5,593 nucleotides of DNA from Frankiales bacterium (GTDB lineage: Bacteria; Actinomycetota; Actinomycetes; Mycobacteriales; SCTD01): contig JAOPWW010000536.1 in NCBI GenBank assembly GCA_025965495.1, positions 1-5,593 on the forward strand. Reading direction: 5' to 3'. How positions within the stretch are numbered: position 1 is the first letter of the stretch; every line of letters begins with the position of its first letter. Shown here piece after piece: positions 1-4,705 of the stretch. Both the position numbers and the translations under genes were made by a program. A model generated the notes under the pieces. The model saw only the letters and a program-made list of their open reading frames with translations. It ran no database searches and was not told the DNA's origin.

Positions 1-2
1 TC

Positions 3-311
3 GAGGCGGCCCGCGCGGTCGGCCAGGGGGTGGTCAGCGTCGGCACCGGCCTCGGCGGGGCGGGGACCGTCGTGACGCTGCCGCTCCTGCTCGCCGCGCT
101 CCTGCCACGGGCGACCCGCCGGACCGCCCTGGCCGCCCTGCTCGTGCCGCCGCTGCTCGAGCACCGGAGGCGGCGCCCTGCGATCGACCCGCTCCGGTGG
201 ACCGGGCTGCGCCTCGTCGACGACCTCGCCTACGCGGCCGGCGTCTGGCGGGGGTGCTGGGCGGCGCGGAGCACCCTGGCGCTGCGACCGAGGCTCAGCC
301 GGTCCGGCTGA
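3..311 (+). CDS. mftF: Probable mycofactocin glycosyltransferase MftF, C-terminal fragment (5' end outside window)
   Basis: The reading frame is open from the left edge to TGA at 309-311, so only about 102 C-terminal residues are seen and the true start lies upstream; the internal GTG at 30 is not a credible start. The fragment has two hydrophobic stretches separated by basic residues (around LPLLLAALLP and TALAALLVPPLLE). It then has the tail DPLRWTGLRLVDDLAYAAGVW, which I recognise from memory as the end of mycofactocin system glycosyltransferases (PPLLE, then DPLRW and DDLAYGAGVW-like motifs). MftF is a family-2 glycosyltransferase with a membrane-associated C-terminus that adds beta-1,4-linked glucose units to the peptide-derived redox cofactor mycofactocin. 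The catalytic domain is outside the window, so family membership rests on the tail alone. If correct, the rest of the mft cluster should lie to the left. A different membrane-anchored glycosyltransferase remains possible. Confidence 0.66.
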   Translation, partial: EAARAVGQGVVSVGTGLGGAGTVVTLPLLLAALLPRATRRTALAALLVPPLLEHRRRRPAIDPLRWTGLRLVDDLAYAAGVWRGCWAARSTLALRPRLSRSG

Positions 312-312
312 G
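294..312. repeat. Perfect inverted repeat (9-bp arms, 1-bp centre) over the mftF stop codon
   Basis: CTCAGCCGG-T-CCGGCTGAG is a perfect dyad whose right arm contains the TGA stop (309-311). As RNA it can fold into an 8-bp stem with a 3-base GTC loop. There is no T-tract after it, so a canonical intrinsic terminator is not supported. It may be a hairpin marking the 3' end of the mft transcript, an mRNA-stabilising stem, or a DNA operator. The arms stop matching immediately outside this interval. Confidence 0.6.
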
Positions 313-339
313 GGAGCCGGCCCCGTGTGGGCGAGGACA

Positions 340-356
340 CTGCTTGCAACAGGCAG
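340..356. repeat. Imperfect dyad in the gap after mftF
   Basis: CTGCTTG-CAA-CAGGCAG has 7-base arms with one mismatch, which would be a G-U wobble in RNA, and a 3-base loop. It lies in the only real intergenic gap of the left half (312-406) and overlaps the proposed -35 element of the next unit. It could therefore be an operator or a second hairpin after mftF. A nearly identical, fully paired version occurs inside the thiolase-like gene at 4077-4095. Confidence 0.4.
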
Positions 357-371
357 CACCCGGGGTAGGGA
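344..371 (+). promoter_or_regulatory. Possible sigma-70-type promoter for the coiled-coil/hydrolase unit
   Basis: TTGCAA at 344-349 and TAGGGA at 366-371 are separated by 16 bp, resembling actinobacterial TTGACA/TANNNT elements, although the last -10 base is A rather than T. Transcription from about 377-378 would give a leader of roughly 30 bases containing the GAGAGG ribosome binding site. The element is weak; read-through from mftF is the alternative. Confidence 0.3.
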
Positions 372-393
372 CGGAGGGTCCAGCCCCCTGCCC

Positions 394-399
394 GAGAGG
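394..399 (+). promoter_or_regulatory. Ribosome binding site deciding the start of the coiled-coil gene
   Basis: GAGAGG ends 7 bases before the GTG at 407. The alternative ATG at 494 has no comparable purine-rich sequence at the right distance, so the GTG is preferred. Confidence 0.5.
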
Positions 400-406
400 T
401 CCCCCG

Positions 407-1117
407 GTGACCCTGCTCGACGTCCTGCGCGCACCCGGCGCTGCTCTGCGCGAGCCCGCCGCCGAGCGCGCCGAGCGCACCCCCGTCTCGGTCATGACCC
501 GGCGGCAGCTGGGGGTCCTCCTGCTCATCGGGGCCGTCCTGCTGGCCGGCACCCTCACGCTGCTCTTCGGACCGGCCCGGGGCATGCGCGACGACATCGG
601 CGAGACCCAGACCGACCTCGCCAGCAGCGAGAAGGCCATCTACGGCACGCTCGGCACCGGCCGCGAGTCCCTCGCCGTCGTCCGGTCACAGCTCGTCGAC
701 GCCGAGAGGTCCCTCGTCGTCCAGCAGCAGGGCCTCGAGGTCGCCCAGGCCGCCCAGCAGGACACCACGGCCATCCGCCAGCAGACCGAGGCCGCGCTGC
801 AGACCGTGCGCGAGGTCATCAGGGCGCTCGGCCCGCTCGACCAGCTCGGCGAGAAGGTCGACACGCTCGTGCGCAGCGCCGCCGAGGGCGTCCGCCTCGC
901 CCGGGCCGCTCTCGCCGTCGCCGAGCAGACGCTCGCCACCGGGCAGCAGGCGCTGGCCGTCGCGCGCGAGACGCTGGCGACCCTCAAGGCCTCGCAGCAG
1001 ACGCAGCAGCAGCTGCTCGAGGTCGCCCGGCAGACGCTGGAGCAGACCCGCGAGATCAACCGCAAGGTGCCGGGCGTGCCCGTCTTCCCGGCCGCGACGA
1101 CGCCGGCCGCTCCGTGA
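407..1117 (+). CDS. Single-pass membrane protein with long Ala/Gln-rich extracytoplasmic coiled coil, function unknown
   Basis: The 236-residue product starts at GTG 407, chosen for the GAGAGG site upstream; ATG 494 (residue 30) would remove only the short cytoplasmic segment. Order of parts: polar N-terminus (1-34, with Arg32-Arg33 just before the membrane), one transmembrane helix (about 35-54), a long helical region (about 60-218), and a Pro/Ala-rich tail (VPGVPVFPAATTPAAP). The positive-inside rule puts the helical part outside the membrane. Residues 169-217 are seven uninterrupted heptads, most opening with Leu: LAVAEQT, LATGQQA, LAVARET, LATLKAS, QQTQQQL, LEVARQT, LEQTREI. This is a textbook coiled-coil pattern. 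No enzymatic motif is visible and I do not recognise a named family. Its TGA overlaps the GTG of the next gene (GTGA), so it is probably co-translated with the hydrolase and may form a surface stalk, spacer or oligomerisation partner for it. That role is inference. Confidence 0.82.
   Translation: MTLLDVLRAPGAALREPAAERAERTPVSVMTRRQLGVLLLIGAVLLAGTLTLLFGPARGMRDDIGETQTDLASSEKAIYGTLGTGRESLAVVRSQLVDAERSLVVQQQGLEVAQAAQQDTTAIRQQTEAALQTVREVIRALGPLDQLGEKVDTLVRSAAEGVRLARAALAVAEQTLATGQQALAVARETLATLKASQQTQQQLLEVARQTLEQTREINRKVPGVPVFPAATTPAAP
911..994 (+). repeat. Tandem 42-bp imperfect repeat encoding a 14-residue coiled-coil unit
   Basis: Positions 911-952 and 953-994 encode LAVAEQTLATGQQA and LAVARETLATLKAS. 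The two 14-residue units share Leu-Ala at both heptad starts and several other positions. The pattern fits duplication of a two-heptad module or strong heptad selection in this Ala/Leu/Gln-rich segment. It is visible at protein level and more weakly at DNA level. Confidence 0.55.
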
Positions 1118-2130
1118 CCGCGCCGGCCCGGCGTCCGCTGCTCCTGCTGCTGCTCCTGTGGCTGGCGAACCAGGTCCGCTGGGCCCGGGCGACCCGGCCC
1201 GAGCCGCTCCCCGCGCCGCCGGCGGGCAGCCGGGAGGTCGTGCTGTCGGACGGGACGCGGTTGCACGCCCAGGTCGGCGGGGTCCCCACCTCGGACACCA
1301 CCGTCGTGCTCGTCCACGGCTTCCTGGCCCGGACCCTCGAGTTCGACATGCAGTGGAACCACCTCGGCAACGACGTCCGCCTGGTCCGGTACGACCACCG
1401 TCACCACGGCCGGTCCGGGCACGCACCCCGCGTCCTCGACGTCGCGGACCTGGCCGACGACCTGGCCGAGGTCGTCGCGCAGACCACGCCGACGGGCCGT
1501 GTGGTCCTGGTGGGGCACTCCATGGGCGGCATGACCGTGCTGGCCCTCGCCGACCGCCACCCCGACCTGTTCCGGACCCGCGTCGCCGGCGTCGCGCTGG
1601 TGTCGACGGGCGCCGGCCACCAGCTCGACGGGCACCCCGTCGAGGACGCCCTGCGCTGGGCCGGCCGGCACCGGCTGCTCGCCGGCGGCCTGTTCGGCTT
1701 CCGCGTGCTGGCCCCGCTGCTCGAGCAGCTGCGCCCCCGCCGCACCCGGGTCCTGCGCCGGCTGACCCGCGCCGTCATGTTCGGCACCGACGACGTCGAC
1801 CCCGCGACCCTGGCGATGACCCAGGACCTGCTGGAGGGCCCGCCGCTGTCGACCCTCGGCGCCCTGCAGGGGGCGCTGCTGCGCCACGACGTCCTGCGCG
1901 TGCTGCCCCGGTTGGCCGGCACCCCGGTCGTCGTCGTCACCGGCGGGGAGGACCGGCTGGTCCGTCCCGAGCACAGCGCCCGGATGGTCGAGGACATCGG
2001 CCCGAGCGCCGAGCTGGTGGTCGTGCCGGGGGCCGGCCACGTCGTCAACCAGACGCGGCCCGTCGAGGTGAACGCCGCGCTGGACCGGCTGCTGGCGCGG
2101 GTGGGCCGGGAGGCGCGCGCCGCCGCCTAG
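1114..2130 (+). CDS. Alpha/beta hydrolase with N-terminal signal or membrane anchor
   Basis: The 338-residue product starts at GTG 1114, which overlaps the preceding stop (GTGA), so translation is probably coupled; no good ribosome binding site is seen. Residues 6-19 (Arg-Arg then a Leu run ending WLA) form a short hydrophobic leader. This is either a signal peptide with a possible signal-peptidase I site after Ala26 (Ala-Arg-Ala) or a membrane anchor, so the catalytic domain is expected outside the cytoplasm. The alpha/beta-hydrolase core follows: strand and oxyanion-hole motif VVLVHGF (64-70), the RYDHRHHGRS segment (92-101), nucleophile elbow GHSMGG with Ser136, acid Asp280 in TGGEDRLV, and His309 in GAGHV. 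The cap region lies about 165-255. The complete triad predicts a serine esterase, lipase or related hydrolase; the substrate cannot be read from sequence. The coupled coiled-coil membrane protein suggests a shared cell-surface role. Family assignment is firm, specific function unknown. Confidence 0.9.
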   Translation: MTAPARRPLLLLLLLWLANQVRWARATRPEPLPAPPAGSREVVLSDGTRLHAQVGGVPTSDTTVVLVHGFLARTLEFDMQWNHLGNDVRLVRYDHRHHGRSGHAPRVLDVADLADDLAEVVAQTTPTGRVVLVGHSMGGMTVLALADRHPDLFRTRVAGVALVSTGAGHQLDGHPVEDALRWAGRHRLLAGGLFGFRVLAPLLEQLRPRRTRVLRRLTRAVMFGTDDVDPATLAMTQDLLEGPPLSTLGALQGALLRHDVLRVLPRLAGTPVVVVTGGEDRLVRPEHSARMVEDIGPSAELVVVPGAGHVVNQTRPVEVNAALDRLLARVGREARAAA

Positions 2131-2144
2131 TCCGGAGGGCGGCG
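2121..2144 (+). terminator. Possible hairpin at the end of the hydrolase gene
   Basis: CGCCGCC (2121-2127) pairs perfectly with GGCGGCG (2138-2144) around a 10-base loop that begins with the TAG stop codon. There is no run of T after it, so it is not a standard intrinsic terminator. It sits at the unit boundary just before a promoter, so an attenuating or 3'-end-forming role is plausible. In DNA this GC-rich, such stems also arise by chance. Confidence 0.35.
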
Positions 2145-2147
2145 TCG

Positions 2148-2160
2148 TAGCCTCTGCGCG
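2148..2160 (+). promoter_or_regulatory. Leaderless -10 promoter element before the MetX-like gene
   Basis: TAGCCT at 2148-2153 fits the actinobacterial -10 consensus TANNNT and is followed by exactly six bases and then the GTG start at 2160. Transcription would then begin at or next to the start codon, giving a leaderless mRNA. This agrees with the lack of a Shine-Dalgarno sequence near the start: the only purine run, GGAGGG at 2134-2139, is 20 bases away. No convincing -35 is visible at the expected distance. Confidence 0.55.
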
Positions 2161-3173
2161 TGGACTGGCCCGTGACCCGTGGCGTGCTCGAGCTCGGCGA
2201 CCTGCCGGTGGAGCGGGGAGGGACGATCGCGGGTGCGCGGCTCGCGTGGCAGGCGCACGGGACGCTGGCCCCCGGCGGCGACAACGCGATCGTCTACCCC
2301 TGCAGCTACTCCGCGACGTCGGACGACCTCACCTGGCTGATCGGGCCGGACGGGGTGCTGGACCCGACCCGCTGGTTCGTCGTCGTCCCGGACATGTTCT
2401 CGGGCGGCGTCTCGAGCAGCGCGTCCGACACGGCCGACTACCCGGCGCTGGTGACGGCCGGCGACAACGTCCGCGCGCAGCACCGGCTGCTCACCGAGCA
2501 CCTCGGCGTCACGCGCGTCGCCGCCGCCTACGGCTTCTCGATGGGCGGCATCCAGGCCTACCACTGGGCCGCGCTCTACCCCGAGCTGGTGGAGCGCGCG
2601 ATCGTCGTCTGCGGCAGCGCCCGCACGGCCGACCACAACACGGTCTTCCTGTCCGGCCTGCTGCGCCTGCTCGAGGCCGCGCCCGAGCACCTCGGCGGCG
2701 GCCGCTTCTCCGCCGAGCCGGTCGCCTCGCTCCGGGCCTTCGCCCACGTCTACGCCGGGTGGGGCCTGAGTCAGGACTTCTACCGCCAGCAGCTGTACCG
2801 CACGGCGCTGGGGGCGCCGGACCTGGAGACCTACCTGCGCACCGACTGGGAGCAGGGCTTCGCCGGCAACCGGGCAGCCGACCTGTACGCCCAGGCCCAG
2901 ACGTGGACCGCGGCGGACATCAGCGCCGGGGAGCAGCACGGCGGCGACCTGCCCCACGCGCTCGCCGCGATCGAGGCCCGCGTCCTGCTGCTGCCGAGCG
3001 AGACCGACCTGTACTTCCGGGTGGCCGACAACGCCGCGGAGCTCGAGCACCTGCAGGCGGCCGAGCTCCGCCCGATCCCGAGCGTGTGGGGCCACCGGGC
3101 CGGCAACCCGCGGGGGATCCCGGAGGACCTCGCGTTCCTCACCGCGGCGGTCCGCGACTGGCTGGACCGCTGA
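2160..3173 (+). CDS. MetX-like (homoserine acetyltransferase family) alpha/beta hydrolase
   Basis: The 337-residue product starts at GTG 2160, placed directly after a -10 element (probably leaderless). The fold and order match the homoserine O-acetyltransferase family: N-terminal strand and GDNAIVYPCSYSAT (40-53), RWFVVVPDMFS (71-81), GDNVRAQHRLLTEHLGV (101-117), nucleophile elbow AYGFSMGG with Ser127, HWAALYPELVERAIVVCGSAR (135-155), acid Asp283 in PSETDLYF, and His312 in WGHRAGNP. The Ser-Asp-His triad is therefore complete. The oxyanion segment PCSYSAT and the GFSMGG elbow differ from what I recall of true methionine-pathway MetX (CHALTG-like and GGSMGG), so I would not call it metX. It belongs with the family's uncharacterised acyltransferases/hydrolases. 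No signal peptide is seen; it is probably cytoplasmic. Its stop overlaps the proposed CTG start of the thiolase-like gene, suggesting an acyl transfer or hydrolysis role linked to acyl-CoA chemistry (inference). Confidence 0.87.
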   Translation: MDWPVTRGVLELGDLPVERGGTIAGARLAWQAHGTLAPGGDNAIVYPCSYSATSDDLTWLIGPDGVLDPTRWFVVVPDMFSGGVSSSASDTADYPALVTAGDNVRAQHRLLTEHLGVTRVAAAYGFSMGGIQAYHWAALYPELVERAIVVCGSARTADHNTVFLSGLLRLLEAAPEHLGGGRFSAEPVASLRAFAHVYAGWGLSQDFYRQQLYRTALGAPDLETYLRTDWEQGFAGNRAADLYAQAQTWTAADISAGEQHGGDLPHALAAIEARVLLLPSETDLYFRVADNAAELEHLQAAELRPIPSVWGHRAGNPRGIPEDLAFLTAAVRDWLDR

Positions 3174-4705
3174 GCACGCGACCGCCCTCCCCGCGCAGCC
3201 CCGTCGTCGTCGGCGTCGGGCAGCTGCGGGCGAACCGGGGCCGCACCGCGCAGGGCGCACGCGAGCCGCTCGGGCTGGTGCTCGACGCCCTCGCACGTGC
3301 CGAGCACGACGCCGGCGTCCCCGGGCTGCTGGCCGCGGCCGACGCCGTCCACGCCGTCGCCGTCACGAGCTGGGCCTACGACGGCCTGGCGGGACAGGTC
3401 GCGGCCCGGGTCGGGGCCGCGCCCCGCACGCTGGTCGACACCGGCATGGGCGGGCACCACCCGGCGCGACTGCTCGACGAGGCCGCGGCCCGGGTGTGGG
3501 CCGGGGACAGCGACGTCGCCCTGGTGGTCGGCGGGGAGGCGCAGGCGTCGGCGAGCGTGTTCCGCAACGCCGGCACGGACCCGCGCGAGGCCGGGTGGAG
3601 CGCGACGCCGGGCGGCCCGCCGTCGTTCGACCTGGCCGACCTCGGCTCTCCGGAGCTGCTCGAGGCGGGCCTGTTCCTGCCGGTCCGGGTCTACCCGCTG
3701 TACGAGAACCGGCTGCAGGCCGACCTCGGCCAGACCCCGCGGCAGGCCGCGGAGCACTCCGCGCGGATCTACGCCGACTACAGCCGCGTGGCGGCGCAGC
3801 ACCCGGTCGCGTGGGACCCGGAGGTCCGGACCCCCGAGCACGTGCTCACCGGGACGCGCACGGTCTGCGAGCCCTACCGGCTGGCCGTCAACGCGCACCC
3901 CCACGTCGACCAGGCGGCCGCCGTCGTCGTCACCTCGCTCGAGCGCGCCCTCGCGCTGGGCGTGCCGGAGCGGCAGCTGGTCCACGTCTGGGGCGGCGCC
4001 GGGGCCGACGACGACCCGGACGTCCTGCAGCGCCCGGGCTTCGGCGGCTCGGTCGCCCTCGGCCGCGCTCTCGACGCCTGCCTGACGCAGGCAGGGACCG
4101 CCGTCGCCGACGTCGACCTCGTCGACGTGTACAGCTGCTTCCCGGTCGTCCCGAAGCTGGTCGCCCGGCACCTCGGGCTCGACTCCGACGCCGTCCTGAC
4201 GGTCACCGGCGGCCACTCCTCCTTCGGCGGCCCTTTCAACAGCTACTCCCTGCACGCCGTCGCCACGATGGTGGAGCGCCTGCGCGCCGGCGCGCGCACC
4301 GCCCTGGTCCACGCCAACGGCGGCTTCCTCACCAAGCAGCACGCCGTCCTGCTCGGCGCCGAGGCGCACCCGGGCGGCTACGTCGGCCGGCCCGAGCCCG
4401 AGCAGGTCGTCTCCCCACCGGTCCCGCGTCGCGCGGTGCACGACGGGCTCGAGGTCGTGGTCGAGACCGCGACCGTCGAGCACGGACGGGACGGCTCCCT
4501 GCAGCAGGCGTTCCTGGTCGGGCTGACCGACGCCGGGGAGCGCGTCGTCGCCGCGACCCGCGCCGGCGACGCCGCTGAGGCCGGCGTGCTGTCGCTGGAC
4601 CGCCTGCCGCCCGGCGCCACCACGCACGTGGGCCGGCGGGTCCGCCTGTCCGTGCACGACGGCGCCGTAGCCGTGCGACCCCTCGACCTGTCAGGAGCAC
4701 CGTGA
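3170..4705 (+). CDS. Thiolase-like protein of the SCP2/TLP1 type with extra C-terminal domain; catalytic residues not conserved
   Basis: The 511-residue product is assigned to CTG 3170, overlapping the previous TGA (CTGA). The conserved thiolase N-terminus SPVVVGVGQLRANRG (residues 10-24) begins before the first canonical start (GTG 3278), and no ATG, GTG or TTG is in frame just upstream. Residues 10 to about 395 are thiolase-like: AWAGDSDVALVVGGEAQAS-type loop, YSCFPVVPKLVARHLGL (321-337), TGGHSSFGGPFNSYSLHA (346-363), and NGGFLTKQHAVLLG near the domain end. The residue aligned with the nucleophilic Cys is Gly95 (in MGGHHP), the NEAF/HDCF-type site reads YSCF (Tyr321), and the GHP histidine is Gly354 (GGP). 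The remaining residues from about 405 are a separate C-terminal domain, like the OB-fold extension described for mycobacterial thiolase-like protein type 1. Ordinary thiolase catalysis is therefore unlikely; CoA-ester binding or another reaction is inferred. It overlaps the crotonase gene by GTGA. Confidence 0.85.
   Translation: MSTRPPSPRSPVVVGVGQLRANRGRTAQGAREPLGLVLDALARAEHDAGVPGLLAAADAVHAVAVTSWAYDGLAGQVAARVGAAPRTLVDTGMGGHHPARLLDEAAARVWAGDSDVALVVGGEAQASASVFRNAGTDPREAGWSATPGGPPSFDLADLGSPELLEAGLFLPVRVYPLYENRLQADLGQTPRQAAEHSARIYADYSRVAAQHPVAWDPEVRTPEHVLTGTRTVCEPYRLAVNAHPHVDQAAAVVVTSLERALALGVPERQLVHVWGGAGADDDPDVLQRPGFGGSVALGRALDACLTQAGTAVADVDLVDVYSCFPVVPKLVARHLGLDSDAVLTVTGGHSSFGGPFNSYSLHAVATMVERLRAGARTALVHANGGFLTKQHAVLLGAEAHPGGYVGRPEPEQVVSPPVPRRAVHDGLEVVVETATVEHGRDGSLQQAFLVGLTDAGERVVAATRAGDAAEAGVLSLDRLPPGATTHVGRRVRLSVHDGAVAVRPLDLSGAP
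4077..4095. repeat. Perfect 8-bp inverted repeat inside the thiolase-like gene
   Basis: CCTGCCTG-ACG-CAGGCAGG is a perfect 8-bp stem with a 3-base loop, encoding part of DACLTQAGTA. It shares the CTGCyTG-N3-CAGGCAG pattern with the intergenic dyad at 340-356. It may be chance in GC-rich coding DNA. Confidence 0.35.
4693..4697 (+). promoter_or_regulatory. Ribosome binding site for the crotonase gene
   Basis: AGGAG lies inside the last codons of the thiolase-like gene, 4 bases before GTG 4702. It supports that start and independent re-initiation in addition to translational coupling at the GTGA overlap. Confidence 0.6.

Noticed and set aside
197..406. Upstream extension of the coiled-coil protein to an ATG within mftF
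   Set aside because: It would overlap the mftF tail by more than 100 bases with a compositionally odd peptide; the GTG at 407 has a suitable ribosome binding site.
325..1113. Upstream extension of the first alpha/beta hydrolase (601 residues in total)
   Set aside because: The extra segment is Arg-rich shadow of the coiled-coil gene; the GTG at 1114 directly precedes the hydrophobic leader.
640..2040. 466-residue minus-strand frame spanning two plus-strand genes
   Set aside because: It crosses the boundary of two convincingly coding plus-strand genes and shows no domain pattern.
2134..2139. GGAGGG as ribosome binding site for the MetX-like gene
   Set aside because: It lies 20 bases from GTG 2160, too far for normal spacing, and is partly inside the predicted hairpin; a leaderless start explains the layout better.
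2246..3169. Possible upstream extension of the thiolase-like protein (819 residues in total)
   Set aside because: The extension is Arg/Pro-rich out-of-frame translation of the MetX-like gene; thiolase similarity begins only at about 3200.
2127..3296. 389-residue minus-strand frame opposite the MetX-like gene
   Set aside because: Arg/Ala/Gly-rich shadow of a gene with a full catalytic triad; no family resemblance.
2831..4657. 608-residue open frame on the minus strand opposite the thiolase-like gene
   Set aside because: Low-complexity Arg/Gly/Val/Asp-rich translation with no motif; it mirrors a well-supported plus-strand gene and arises from very high GC.
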